The translations under genes and the position numbers were made by a program. Positions 11,901 through 25,128 of a DNA stretch of 64,000 nt are shown here, piece after piece (positions within the stretch are counted from its first letter, which is position 1; every line of letters begins with the position of its first letter). Location of the stretch: contig NC_073693.1 of NCBI RefSeq assembly GCF_029784155.1, positions 188,659,127 through 188,723,126 of the forward strand, in the 5' to 3' direction. Under the pieces are notes generated by a model that was not told the DNA's origin, did no database searches, and saw only the letters and a list, made by a program, of their open reading frames with translations. This DNA comes from Uranotaenia lowii. Lineage: Eukaryota > Arthropoda > Insecta > Diptera > Culicidae.

Positions 11901-14900
11901 TTTCGCACGACCCCCGACCAGAAAAAATCGAAAAAAATGATTTTTTCCCGAAAAATTTTCAAGTTGAAAATTTTGCGTGATTCAAAAAATTCAAGTTTTT
12001 TCGCACGACCCCCGACCAGAAAAAATCGAAAAAAATGATTTTTTCCCGAAAAATTTTCAAGTTGAAAATTTTGCGTGATTCTAAAAATTCAAGTTTTTTC
12101 GCACGACCCCCGACCAGAAAAAATCGAAAAAAATGATTTTTTTCCCGAAAAATTTTCAAGTTGAAAATTTTGCGTGATTTAAAAAATTCAAGTTTTTTCG
12201 CACGACCCCCGACCAGAAAAAATCGAAAAAAATGATTTTTTCCCGAAAAATTTTCAAGTTGAAAATTTTGCGTGATTAAAAAAATTCAAGTTTTTTCGCA
12301 CGACCCCCGACCAGAAAAAATCGAAAAAAATGATTTTTTCCCGAAAAATTTTCAAGTTGAAAATTTTGCGTGATTCAAAAAATTCAAGTTTTTTCGCACG
12401 ACCCCCGACCAGAAAAAATCGGAAAAAAATGATTTTTTCCCGAAAAATTTTCAAGTTGAAAATTTTGCGTGATTCAAAAAATTCAAGTTTTTTCGCACGA
12501 CCCCCGACCAGAAAAAATCGAAAAAAATGATTTTTTCCCGAAAAATTTTCAAGTTGAAAATTTTGCGTGATTCTAAAAATTCAAGTTTTTTCGCACGACC
12601 CCCGACCAGAAAAAATCGAAAAAAAAGATTTTTTCCCGAAAAATTTTCAAGTTGAAAATTTTGCGTGATTCAAAAAATTCAAGTTTTTTCGCACGACCCC
12701 CGACCAGAAAAAATCGGAAAAAAATGATTTTTTCCCGAAAAATTTTCAAGTTGGAAATTTTGCGTGATTCTAAAAATTTAAGTTTTTTCGCACGACCCCC
12801 GACCAGAAAAAATCGAAAAAAAAGATTTTTTCCCGAAAAATTTTCAAGTTGAAAATTTTGCGTGATTCAAAAAATTCAAGTTTTTTCGCACGACCCCCGA
12901 CCAGAAAAAATCGAAAAAAAATGATTTTTTCCCGAAAAATTTTCAAGTTGAAAATTTTGCGTGATTCAAAAAATTCAAGTTTTTTCGCACGACCCCCGAC
13001 CAGAAAAAATCGAAAAAAATGATTTTTTCCCGAAAAATTTTCAAGTTGAAAATTTTGCGTGATTCAAAAAATTCAAGTTTTTTCGCACGACCCCCGACCA
13101 GAAAAAATCGGAAAAAAATGATTTTTTCCCGAAAAATTTTCAAGTTGAAAATTTTGCGTGATTCTAAAAATTCAAGTTTTTTCGCACGACCCCCGACCAG
13201 AAAAAATCGAAAAAAATGATTTTTTTCCCGAAAAATTTTCAAGTTGAAAATTTTGCGTGATTTAAAAAATTCAAGTTTTTTCGCACGACCCCCGACCAGA
13301 AAAAATCGAAAAAAATGATTTTTTCCCGAAAAATTTTCAAGTTGAAAATTTTGCGTGATTCAAAAACTTCAAGTTTTTTCGCACGACCCCCGACCAGAAA
13401 AAATCGAAAAAAATGATTTTTTCCCGAAAAATTTTCAAGTTGAAAATTTTGCGTGATTCAAAAAATTCAAGTTTTTTCGCACGACCCCCGACCAGAAAAA
13501 ATCGAAAAAAATGATTTTTTCCCGAAAAATTTTCAAGTTGAAAATTTTGCGTGATTCAAAAAATTCAAGTTTTTTCGCACGACCCCCGACCAGAAAAAAT
13601 CGAAAAAAATGATTTTTTCCCGAAAAATTTTCAAGTTGAAAATTTTGCGTGATTCTAAAAATTCAAGTTTTTTCGCACGACCCCCGACCAGAAAAAATCG
13701 AAAAAAATGATTTTTTTCCCGAAAAATTTTCAAGTTGAAAATTTTGCGTGATTTAAAAAATTCAAGTTTTTTCGCACGACCCCCGACCAGAAAAAATCGA
13801 AAAAAATGATTTTTTCCCGAAAAATTTTCAAGTTGAAAATTTTGCGTGATTCAAAAAATTCAAGTTTTTTCGCACGACCCCCGACCAAAAAAAATCGAAA
13901 AAAATGATTTTTTCCCGAAAAATTTTCAAGTTGAAAATTTTGCGTGATTCAAAAAATTCAAGTTTTTTCGCACGACCCCCGACCAGAAAAAATCGAAAAA
14001 AATGATTTTTTCCCGAAAAATTTTCAAGTTGAAAATTTTGCGTGATTCAAAAAATTCAAGTTTTTTCGTACGACCCCCGACCAGAAAAAATCGAAAAAAA
14101 TTATTTTTTTCCCGAAAAATTTTCAAGTTGAAAATTTTGCGTGATTCAAAAAATTCAAGTTTTTTCGCACGACCCCCGACCAGAAAAAATCGAAAAAAAT
14201 GATTTTTTCCCGAAAAATTTTCAAGTTGAAAATTTTGCGTGATTCAAAAAATTCAAGTTTTTTCGCACGACCCCCGACCAGAAAAAATCGAAAAAAATGA
14301 TTTTTTCCCGAAAAATTTTCAAGTTGAAAATTTTGCGTGATTCAAAAAATTCAAGTTTTTTCGCACGACCCCCGACCAGAAAAAATCGAAAAAAATGATT
14401 TTTTCCCGAAAAATTTTCAAGTTGAAAATTTTGCGTGATTCTAAAAATTCAAGTTTTTTCGCACGACCCCCGACCAGAAAAAATCGAAAAAATGATTTTT
14501 TCCCGAAAAATTTTCAAGTTGAAAATTTTGCGTGATTCAAAAAATTCAAGTTTTTTCGCACGACCCCCGACCAGAAAAAATCGAAAAAAATGATTTTTTC
14601 CCGAAAAATTTTCAAGTTGAAAATTTTGCGTGATTCAAAAAATTCAAGTTTTTTCGCACGACCCCCGACCAGAAAAAATCGAAAAAAATGATTTTTTCCC
14701 GAAAAATTTTCAAGTTGAAAATTTTGCGTGATTCTAAAAATTCAAGTTTTTTCGCACGACCCCCGACCAGAAAAAATCGAAAAAATGATTTTTTTCCGAA
14801 AAATTTTCAAGTTGAAAATTTTGCGTGATTCTAAAAATTCAAGTTTTTTCGCACGACCCCCGACCAGAAAAAATCGAAAAAAATGATTTTTTCCCGAAAA

Positions 14901-15489
14901 ATTTTCAAGTTGAAAATTTTGCGTGATTCAAAAAATTCAAGTTTTTTCGCACGACCCCCGACCAGAAAAAATCGGAAAAAAATTATTTTTTCCCGAAAAA
15001 TTTTCAAGTTGAAAATTTTGCGTGATTAAAAAAATTCAAGTTTTTTCGCACGACCCCCGACCAGAAAAAATCGAAAAAAATGATTTTTTCCCGAAAAATT
15101 TTCAAGTTGAAAATTTTGCGTGATTCTAAAAATTCAAGTTTTTTCGCACGACCCCCGACCAGAAAAAATCGAAAAAAATGATTTTTTCCCGATTAATTTT
15201 CAAGTTGAAAATTTTGCGTGATTCAAAAAATTCAAGTTTTTTCGCACGACCCCCGACCAGAAAAAATCGAAAAAAATGATATTTTCCCGAAAAATTTTCA
15301 AGTTGAAAATTTTGCGTGATTCAAAAAATTCAAGTTTTTTCGCACGACCCCCGACCAGAAAAAATCGAAAAAAATGATTTTTTCCCGAAAAATTTTCAAG
15401 TTGAAAATTTTGCGTGATTCTAAAAATTCAAGTTTTTTCGCACGACCCTCGACCAGAAAAAATCGAAAAAAATGATTTTTTCCCGAAAA

Positions 15490-17000
15490 ATTTTCAAGTT
15501 GAAAATTTTGCGTGATTAAAAAAATTCAAGTTTTTTCGCACGACCCCCGACCAGAAAAAATCGAAAAAAAAGATTTTTTCCCGAAAAATTTTCAAGTTGA
15601 AAATTTAGCGTGATTCAAAAAATTCAAGTTTTTTCGCACGACCCCCGACCAGAAAAAATCGAAAAAAATGATTTTTTCCCGAAAAATTTTCAAGTTGAAA
15701 ATTTTGCGTGATTCAAAAAATTCAAGTTTTTTCGCACGACCCCCGACCAGAAAAAATCGAAAAAAATGATTTTTTCCCGAAAAATTTTAAAGTTGAAAAT
15801 TTTGCGTGATTAAAAAAATTCAAGTTTTTTCGCACGACCCCCGACCAGAAAAAATCGAAAAAAATGATTTTTTCCCGAAAAATTTTCAAGTTGAAAATTT
15901 TGCGTGATTCAAAAAATTCAAGTTTTTTCGCACGACCCCCGACCAGAAAAAATCGAAAAAAATTATTTTTTCCCGAAAAATTTTCAAGTTGAAAATTTTG
16001 CGTGATTCAAAAAATTCAAGTTTTTTCGCACGACCCCCGACCAGAAAAAATCGAAAAAAATGATTTATTCCCGAAAAATTTTCAAGTTGAAAATTTTGCG
16101 TGATTCTAAAAATTCAAGTTTTTTCGCACGACCCCCGACCAGAAAAAATCGAAAAAAATGATTTTTTTCCCGAAAAATTTTCAAGTTGAAAATTTTGCGT
16201 GATTTAAAAAATTCAAGTTTTTTCGCACGACCCCCGACCAGAAAAAATCGAAAAAAATGATTTTTTCCCGAAAAATTTTCAAGTTGAAAATTTTGCGTGA
16301 TTCAAAAAATTCAAGTTTTTTCGCACGACCCCCGACCAGAAAAAATCGAAAAAAAAGATTTTTTCCCGAAAAATTTTCAAGTTGAAAATTTAGCGTGATT
16401 CAAAAAATTCAAGTTTTTTCGCACGACCCCCGACCAGAAAAAATCGAAAAAAATGATTTTTTCCCGAAAAATTTTCAAGTTGAAAATTTTGCGTGATTCA
16501 AAAAATTCAAGTTTTTTCGCACGACCCCCGACCAGAAAAAATCGAAAAAAATGATTTTTTCCCGAAAAATTTTAAAGTTGAAAATTTTGCGTGATTAAAA
16601 AAATTCAAGTTTTTTCGCACGACCCCCGACCAGAAAAAATCGAAAAAAATGATTTTTTCCCGAAAAATTTTCAAGTTGAAAATTTTGCGTGATTCAAAAA
16701 ATTCAAGTTTTTTCGCACGACCCCCGACCAGAAAAAATCGAAAAAAATTATTTTTTCCCGAAAAATTTTCAAGTTGAAAATTTTGCGTGATTCAAAAAAT
16801 TCAAGTTTTTTCGCACGACCCCCGACCAGAAAAAATCGAAAAAAATGATTTATTCCCGAAAAATTTTCAAGTTGAAAATTTTGCGTGATTCTAAAAATTC
16901 AAGTTTTTTCGCACGACCCCCGACCAGAAAAAATCGAAAAAAATGATTTTTTTCCCGAAAAATTTTCAAGTTGAAAATTTTGCGTGATTTAAAAAATTCA
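15490..17000 (-). repeat. Eight-monomer higher-order repeat, about 784-bp period
   Basis: An eight-monomer block is present twice in tandem. Diagnostic variants TTTTAAAGTTG (near 15787 and 16571) and GATTTATTCCCG (near 16063 and 16848) share an offset of about 784 bases, and the AAAAAGATT plus TTTAGCGTGATTC pair (near 15567 and 16350) agrees. Confidence 0.8.
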
Positions 17001-19399
17001 AGTTTTTTCGCACGACCCCCGACCAGAAAAAATCGAAAAAAATGATTTTTTCCCGAAAAATTTTCAAGTTGAAAATTTTGCGTGATTCAAAAAATTCAAG
17101 TTTTTTCGCACGACCCCCGACCAGAAAAAATCGAAAAAAATGATTTTTTCCCGAAAAATTTTCAAGTTGAAAATTTTGCGTGATTCAAAAAATTCAAGTT
17201 TTTTCGCACGACCCCCGACCAGCAAAAATCGAAAAAAATGATTTTTTCCCGAAAAATTTTCAAGTTGAAAATTTTGCGTGATTCAAAAAATTCAAGTTTT
17301 TTCGCACGACCCCCGACCAGAAAAAATCGGAAAAAAATGATTTTTTCCCGAAAAATTTTCAAGTTGAAAATTTTGCGTGATTCTAAAAATTTAAGTTTTT
17401 TCGCACGACCCCCGACCAGAAAAAATCGAAAAAAAAGATTTTTTCCCGAAAAATTTTCAAGTTGAAAATTTTGCGTGATTCAAAAAATTCAAGTTTTTTC
17501 GCACGACCCCCGACCAGAAAAAATCGAAAAAAAATGATTTTTTCCCGAAAAATTTTCAAGTTGAAAATTTTGCGTGATTCAAAAAATTCAAGTTTTTTCG
17601 AACGACCCCCGACCAGAAAAAATCGAAAAAAATGATTTTTTCCCGAAAAATTTTCAAGTTGAAAATTTTGCGTGATTCAAAAAATTCAAGTTTTTTCGCA
17701 CGACCCCCGACCAGAAAAAATCGAAAAAAATGATTTTTTCCCGAAAAATTTTCAAGTTGAAAATTTTGCGTGATTCAAAAAATTCAAGTTTTTTCGCACG
17801 ACCCCCGACCAGAAAAAATCGAAAAAAATGATTTTTTCCCGAAAAATTTTCAAGTTGAAAATTTTGCGTGATTCAAAAAATTCAAGTTTTTTCGCACGAC
17901 CCCCGACCAGAAAAAATCGAAAAAAATGATTTTTTCCCGAAAAATTTTCAAGTTGAAAATTTTGCGTGATTCTAAAAATTCAAGTTTTTTCGCACGACCC
18001 CCGACCAGAAAAAATCGAAAAAAAATGATTTTTTCCCGAAAAATTTTCAAGTTGAAAATTTTGCGTGATTCAAAAAATTCAAGTTTTTTCGCACGACCCC
18101 CGACCAGAAAAAATCGAAAAAAATGATTTTTTCCCGAAAAATTTTCAAGTTGAAAATTTTGCGTGATTCAAAAAATTCAAGTTTTTTCGCACGACCCCCG
18201 ACCAGAAAAAATCGAAAAAAATGATTTTTTCCCGAAAAATTTTCAAGTTGAAAATTTTGCGTGATTCTAAAAATTCAAGTTTTTTCGCACGACCCCCGAC
18301 CAGAAAAAATCGAAAAAAATGATTTTTTCCCGAAAAATTTTCAAGTTGAAAATTTTGCGTGATTCAAAAAATTCAAGTTTTTTCGCACGACCCCCGACCA
18401 GAAAAAATCGAAAAAAATGATTTTTTCCCGAAAAATTTTCAAGTTGAAAATTTTGCGTGATTCTAAAAATTTAAGTTTTTTCGCACGACCCCCGACCAGA
18501 AAAAATCGAAAAAAATTATTTTTTCCCGAAAAATTTTCAAGTTAAAAATTTTGCGTGATTCTAAAAATTCAAGTTTTTTCGCACGACCCCCGACCAGAAA
18601 AAATCGAAAAAAATGATTTTTTCCCGAAAAATTTTCAAGTTGAAAATTTTGCTTGATACAAAAAATTCAAGTTTTTTCGCACGACCCCCGACCAGAAAAA
18701 ATCGAAAAAAATGATTTTTTCCCGAAAAATTTTCAAGTTGAAAATTTTGCGTGATTCAAAAAATTCAAGTTTTTTCGCACGACCCCCGACCAGAAAAAAT
18801 CGAAAAAAATGATTTTTTCCCGAAAAATTTTCAAGTTGAAAATTTTGCGTGATTCAAAAAATTCAAGTTTTTTCGCACGACCCCCGACCAGAAAAAATCG
18901 AAAAAAATGATTTTTTCCCGAAAAATTTTCAAGTTGAAAATTTTGCGTGATTCAAAAAATTCAAGTTTTTTCGCACGACCCCCGACCAGAAAAAATCGAA
19001 AAAAATGATTTTTTCCCGAAAAATTTTCAAGTTGAAAATTTTGCGTGATTCTAAAAATTCAAGTTTTTTCGCACGACCCCCGACCAGAAAAAATCGAAAA
19101 AAATGATTTTTTCCCGAAAAATTTTCAAGTTGAAAGTTTTGCGTGATTTAAAAAATTCAAGTTTTTTCGCACGACCCCCGACCAGAAAAAATCGAAAAAA
19201 ATGATTTTTTCCCGAAAAATTTTCAAGTTGAAAATTTTGCGTGATTCAAAAAATTCAAGTTTTTTCGCACGACCCCCGACCAGAAAAAATCGAAAAAAAT
19301 GATTTTTTCCCGAAAAATTTTCAAGTTGAAAATTTTGCGTGATTAAAAAAATTCAAGTTTTTTCGCACGGCCCCCGACCAGAAAAAATCGAAAAAAATG

Positions 19400-22300
19400 A
19401 TTTTTTCCCGAAAAATTTTCAAGTTGAAAATTTTGCGTGATTCTAAAAATTCAAGTTGTTTCGCACGACCCCCGACCAGAAAAAATCGAAAAAAATGATT
19501 TTTTCCCGAAAAATTTTCAAGTTGAAAATTTTGCGTGATTCAAAAAATTCAAGTTTTTTCGCACGACCCCCGACCAGAAAAAATCGAAAAAAAAGATTTT
19601 TTCCCGGAAAATTTTCAAGTTGAAAATTTTGCGTGATTCAAAAATTTCAAGTTTTTTCGCACGACCCCCGACCAGAAAAAATCGAAAAAAATGATTTTTT
19701 CCCGAAAAATTTTCAAGTTGAAAATTTTGCGTGATTCTAAAAATTCAAGTTTTTTCGCACGACCCCCGACCAGAAAAAATCGAAAAAATGATTTATCCCG
19801 AAAAATTTTCAAGTTAAAAATTTTGCGTGATTCAAAAAATTCAAGTTTTTTCGCACGACCCCCGACCAGAAAAAATCGAAAAAAATGATTTTTTTCCGAA
19901 AAATTTTCAAGTTGAAAATTTTGCGTGATTCTAAAAATTCAAGTTTTTTCGCACGACCCCCGACCAGAAAAAATCGAAAAAAATGATTTTTTCCCGAAAA
20001 ATTTTCAAGTTGAAAATTTTGCGTGATTCAAAAAATTCAAGTTTTTTCGCACGACCCCCGACCAGAAAAAATCGAAAAAAAATGATTTTTTCCCGAAAAA
20101 TTTTCAAGTTGAAAATTTTGCGTGATTCAAAAAATTCAAGTTTTTTCGCACGACCCCCGACCAGAAAAAATCGAAAAAAAAAATTTTTTCCCGAAAAATT
20201 TTCAAGTTGAAAATTTTGCGTGATTCTAAAAATTCAAGTTTTTTCGCACGACCCCCGACCAGAAAAAATCGAAAAAAATGATTTTTTCCCGAAAAATTTT
20301 CAAGTTGAAAATTTTGCGTGATTCTAAAAATTCAAGTTTTTTCGCACGACCCCCGACCAGAAAAAATCGAAAAAAATGATTTTTTCCCGAAAAATTTTCA
20401 AGTTGAAAATTTTGCGTGATACAAAAAATTCAAGTTTTTTCGCACGACCCCCGACCAGAAAAAATCGAAAAAAATGATTTTTTCCCGAAAAATTTTCAAG
20501 TTGAAAATTTTGCGTGATTCAAAAAATTCAAGTTTTTTCGCACGACCCCCGACCAGAAAAAATCGAAAATAATGATTTTTTCCCGAAAAATTTTCAAGTT
20601 GAAAATTTTGCGTGATTCTAAAAATTCAAGTTTTTTCGCACGACCCCCGACCGGAAAAAATCGAAAAAAATGATTTTTTCCCGAAAAATTTTCAAGTTGA
20701 AAATTTTGCGTGATTCAAAAAATTCAAGTTTTTTCGCACGACCCCCGACCAGAAAAAATCGAAAAAAAATGATTTTTTCTCGAAAAATTTTCAAGTTGAA
20801 AATTTTGCGTGATTTAAAAAATTCAAGTTTTTTCGCACGACCCCCGACCAGAAAAAATCGAAAAAAATGATTTTTTCCCGAAAAATTTTCAAGTTGAAAA
20901 TTTTGCGTGATTCAAAAAATTCAAGTTTTTTCGCACGACCCCCGACCAGAAAAAATCGAAAAAAATGATTTTTTCCCGAAAAATTTTCAAGTTGAAAATT
21001 TTGCGTGATTCTAAAAATTCAAGTTTTTTCGCACGACCCCCGACCAGAAAAAATCGGAAAAAAATTATTTTTTCCCGAAAAATTTTCAAGTTGAAAATTT
21101 TGCGTGATTCTAAAAATTCAAGTTTTTTCGCAGGACCCCCGACCAGAAAAAATCGAAAAAAATGATTTTTTTCCCGAAAAATTATCAAGTTGAAAATTTT
21201 GCGTGATTTAAAAAATTCAAGTTTTTTCGCACGACCCCCGACCAGAAAAAATCGAAAAAAATGATTTTTTCCCGAAAAATTTTCAAGTTGAAAATTTTGC
21301 GTGATTCAAAAAATTCAAGTTTTTTCGCACGACCCCCGACCAGAAAAAATCGAAAAAAATGATTTTTTCCCGAAAAATTTTCAAGTTGAAAATTTTGCGT
21401 GATTCAAAAAATTCAAGTTTTTTCGCACGGCCCCCGACCAGAAAAAATCGAAAAAAATGATTTTTTCCCGAAAAATTTTCAAGTTGAAAATTTTGCGTGA
21501 TTCAAAAAATTCAAGTTTTTTCGCACGACCCCCGACCAGAAAAAATCGAAAAAAATGATTTTTTCCCGAAAAATTTTCAAGTTGAAAATTTTGCGTGATT
21601 CAAAAAATTCAAGTTTTTTCGCACGACCCCCGACCAGAAAAAATCGAAAAAAATGATTTTTTTCCGAAAAATTTTCAAGTTGAAAATTTTGCGTGATTCT
21701 AAAAATTCAAGTTTTTTCGCACGACCCCCGACCAGAAAAAATCGAAAAAAATGATTTTTTCCCGAAAAATTTTCAAGTTGAAAATTTTGCGTGATTCAAA
21801 AAATTCAAGTTTTTTCGCACGGCCCCCGACCAGAAAAAATCGAAAAAAATGATTTTTTCCCGAAAAATTTTCAAGTTGAAAATTTTGCGTGATTCTAAAA
21901 ATTCAAGTTTTTTCGCACGACCCCCGACCAGAAAAAATCGAAAAAAATGATTTTTTCCCGAAAAATTTTCAAGTTGAAAATTTTGCGTGATTCAAAAAAT
22001 TCAAGTTTTTTCGCACGACCCCCGACCAGAAAAAATCGAAAAAAAAGATTTTTTCCCGAAAAATTTTCAAGTTGAAAATTTTGCGTGATTCAAAAATTTC
22101 AAGTTTTTTCGCACGACCCCCGACCAGAAAAAATCGAAAAAAATGATTTTTTCCCGAAAAATTTTCAAGTTGAAAATTTTGCGTGATTCTAAAAATTCAA
22201 GTTTTTTCGCACGACCCCCGACCAGAAAAAATCGAAAAAATGATTTATCCCGAAAAATTTTCAAGTTAAAAATTTTGCGTGATTCAAAAAATTCAAGTTT

Positions 22301-23900
22301 TTTCGCACGACCCCCGACCAGAAAAAATCGAAAAAAATGATCTTTTCCCAAAAAATTTTCAAGTTGAAAATTTTGCGTGATTCTAAAAATTCAAGTTTTT
22401 TCGCACGACCCCCGACCAGAAAAAATCGAAAAAAATGATTTTTTCCCGAAAAATTTTCAAGTTGAAAATTTTGCGTGATTCAAAAAATTCAAGTTTTTTC
22501 GCACGACCCCCGACCAGAAAAAATCGAAAAAAAATGATTTTTTCCCGAAAAATTTTCAAGTTGAAAATTTTGCGTGATTCAAAAAATTCAAGTTTTTTCG
22601 CACGACCCCCGACCAGAAAAAATCGAAAAAAATGATTTTTTCCCGAAAAATTTTCAAGTTGAAAATTTTGCGTGATTCTAAAAATTCAAGTTTTTTCGCA
22701 CGACCCCCGACCAGAAAAAATCGAAAAAAATGATTTTTTCCCGAAAAATTTTCAAGTTGAAAATTTTGCGTGATTCTAAAAATTCTAGTTTTTTCGCACG
22801 ACCCCCGACCAGAAAAAATCGAAAAAAATGATTTTTTCCCGAAAAATTTTCAAGTTGAAAATTTTGCGTGATACAAAAAATTCAAGTTTTTTCGCACGAC
22901 CCCCGACCAGAAAAAATCGAAAAAAATGATTTTTTCCCGAAAAATTTTCAAGTTGAAAATTTTGCGTGATTCAAAAAATTCAAGTTTTTTCGCACGACCC
23001 CCGACCAGAAAAAATCGAAAATAATGATTTTTTCCCGAAAAATTTTCAAGTTGAAAATTTTGCGTGATTCTAAAAATTCAAGTTTTTTCGCACGACCCCC
23101 GACCGGAAAAAATCGAAAAAAATGATTTTTTCCCGAAAAATTTTCAAGTTGAAAATTTTGCGTGATTCAAAAAATTCAAGTTTTTTCGCACGACCCCCGA
23201 CCAGAAAAAATCGAAAAAAATGATTTTTTCCCGAAAAATTTTCAAGTTGAAAATTTTGCGTGATTCAAAAAATTCAAGTTTTTTCGCACGACCCCCGACC
23301 AGAAAAAATCGAAAAAAATGATTTTTTTCCCGAAAAATTTTCAAGTTGAAAATTTTGCGTGATTCAAAAAATTCAAGTTTTTTCGCACGACCCCCGACCA
23401 GAAAAAATCGAAAAAAATGATTTTTTTCCGAAAAATTTTCAAGTTGAAAATTTTGCGTGATTCTAAAAATTCAAGTTTTTTCGCACGACCCCCGACCAGA
23501 AAAAATCGAAAAAAATGATTTTTTTCCCGAAAAATTTTCAAGTTGAAAATTTTGCGTCATTTAAAAAATTCAAGTTTTTTCGCACGACCCCCGACCAGAA
23601 AAAATCGAAAAAAATGATTTTTTCCCGAAAAATTTTCAAGTTGAAAATTTTGCGTGATTCAAAAAATAATTCAAGTTTTTTCGCACGACCCCCGACCAGA
23701 AAAAATCGAAAATAATGATTTTTTCCCGAAAAATTTTCAAGTTGAAAATTTTGCGTGATTCTAAAAATTCAAGTTTTTTCGCACGACCCCCGACCAGAAA
23801 AAATCGGAAAAAAATTATTTTTTTCCCGAAAAATTTTCAAGTTGAAAATTTTGCGTGATTCTAAAAATTCAAGTTTTTTCGCACGACCCCCGACCAGAAA
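19400..23900 (-). repeat. Large satellite duplication, about 2.45-kb offset
   Basis: Two blocks of about twenty-five monomers carry the same ordered rare variants. AAAATGATTTATCCCG lies near 19787 and 22240, GTGATACAAAAAATTC near 20416 and 22869, and GAAAATAATGATT near 20564 and 23016. The offset is about 2453 bases throughout. The near-identity suggests a recent duplication. Confidence 0.8.
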
Positions 23901-24568
23901 AAATCGAAAAAAATGATTTTTTTCCCGAAAAATTATCAAGTTGAAAATTTTGCGTGATTTAAAAAATTCAAGTTTTTTCGCACGACCCCCGACCAGAAAA
24001 AATCGAAAAAAATGATTTTTTCCCGAAAAATTTTCAAGTTGAAAATTTTGCGTGATTCAAAAAATTCAAGTTTTTTCGCACGACCCCCGACCAGAAAAAA
24101 ATCGAAAAAAATGATTTTTTCCCGAAAAATTTTCAAGTTGAAAATTTTGCGTGATTCAAAAAATTCAAGTTTTTTCGCACGGCCCCCGACCAGAAAAAAT
24201 CGAAAAAAATGATTTTTTCCCGAAAAATTTTCAAGTTGAAAATTTTGCGTGATTCAAAAAATTCAAGTTTTTTCGCACGACCCCCGACCAGAAAAAATCG
24301 AAAAAAATGATTTTTTCCCGAAAAATTTTCAAGTTGAAAATTTTGCCGTGATTCAAAAAATTCAAGTTTTTTCGCACGACCCCCGACCAGAAAAAATCGA
24401 AAAAAATGATTTTTTTTTCCGGAAAAATTTTCAAGTTGAAAATTTTGCGTGATTCTAAAAATTCAAGTTTTTTCGCACGACCCCCGACCAGAAAAAAATC
24501 GAAAAAAATGATTTTTTTCCCGAAAAATTTTCAAGTTGAAAATTTTGCGTGATTCAAAAAAATTCAAG

Positions 24569-25068
24569 NNNNNNNNNNNNNNNNNNNNNNNNNNNNNNNN
24601 NNNNNNNNNNNNNNNNNNNNNNNNNNNNNNNNNNNNNNNNNNNNNNNNNNNNNNNNNNNNNNNNNNNNNNNNNNNNNNNNNNNNNNNNNNNNNNNNNNNN
24701 NNNNNNNNNNNNNNNNNNNNNNNNNNNNNNNNNNNNNNNNNNNNNNNNNNNNNNNNNNNNNNNNNNNNNNNNNNNNNNNNNNNNNNNNNNNNNNNNNNNN
24801 NNNNNNNNNNNNNNNNNNNNNNNNNNNNNNNNNNNNNNNNNNNNNNNNNNNNNNNNNNNNNNNNNNNNNNNNNNNNNNNNNNNNNNNNNNNNNNNNNNNN
24901 NNNNNNNNNNNNNNNNNNNNNNNNNNNNNNNNNNNNNNNNNNNNNNNNNNNNNNNNNNNNNNNNNNNNNNNNNNNNNNNNNNNNNNNNNNNNNNNNNNNN
25001 NNNNNNNNNNNNNNNNNNNNNNNNNNNNNNNNNNNNNNNNNNNNNNNNNNNNNNNNNNNNNNNNNNNN
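24569..25068. other. Assembly gap, 500 N
   Basis: Exactly 500 N. It separates the reverse satellite array from the cut end of the LINE, so any missing end of the array and of the LINE 3' region lies here. Confidence 0.99.
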
Positions 25069-25128
25069 CCATCGCACCCACTTTTGCAAGGGAATCTGCC
25101 CTCTCATTGCCTGCTATTGAGCAATGTG
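25069..25128 (-). pseudogene. C-terminal fragment of the LINE RNase H domain
   Basis: On the minus strand this reads HCSIAGNERADSLAKVGAM, the typical end of a retroelement RNase H domain, in which the Asp of NERAD is the last catalytic acidic residue. It continues the frame broken at 26179, where the main ORF2 reads FIWVPSH and then diverges. The two pieces are separated by the inserted element at 25129-26178. The fragment runs into the gap, so the rest of ORF2 and the LINE 3' end are not visible. Confidence 0.85.

Larger units (their letters stand above)
6471..24568 (-). repeat. Satellite array, same 98-bp family, reverse orientation
   Basis: The same monomer as the left array read as its reverse complement (CGCACGACCCCCGACCAG in place of CTGGTCGGGGGTCGTGCG), about 184 monomers by length. 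Variation is mostly single-base or in run lengths: TTCAAAAAATTC against TTCTAAAAATTC, GATTTAAAA, CACGGCCCCC, AAAATTATT, AAAAAGATT. No non-satellite sequence interrupts the array over 18 kb. It ends in the second gap. Confidence 0.98.

Noticed and set aside
462..24434. Dozens of open reading frames of 60-220 codons in the satellite
   Set aside because: They repeat a 33-residue unit on both strands, arise from the 98/99-bp period, and show no codon-level conservation.
1..24568. CRISPR array
   Set aside because: The repeats are contiguous with no unique spacers, and the sequence is eukaryotic.
1..24568. CENP-B box in the satellite monomer
   Set aside because: TTCG and CGGG occur, but the spacing TTCG-4-A-2-CGGG is not met on either strand.
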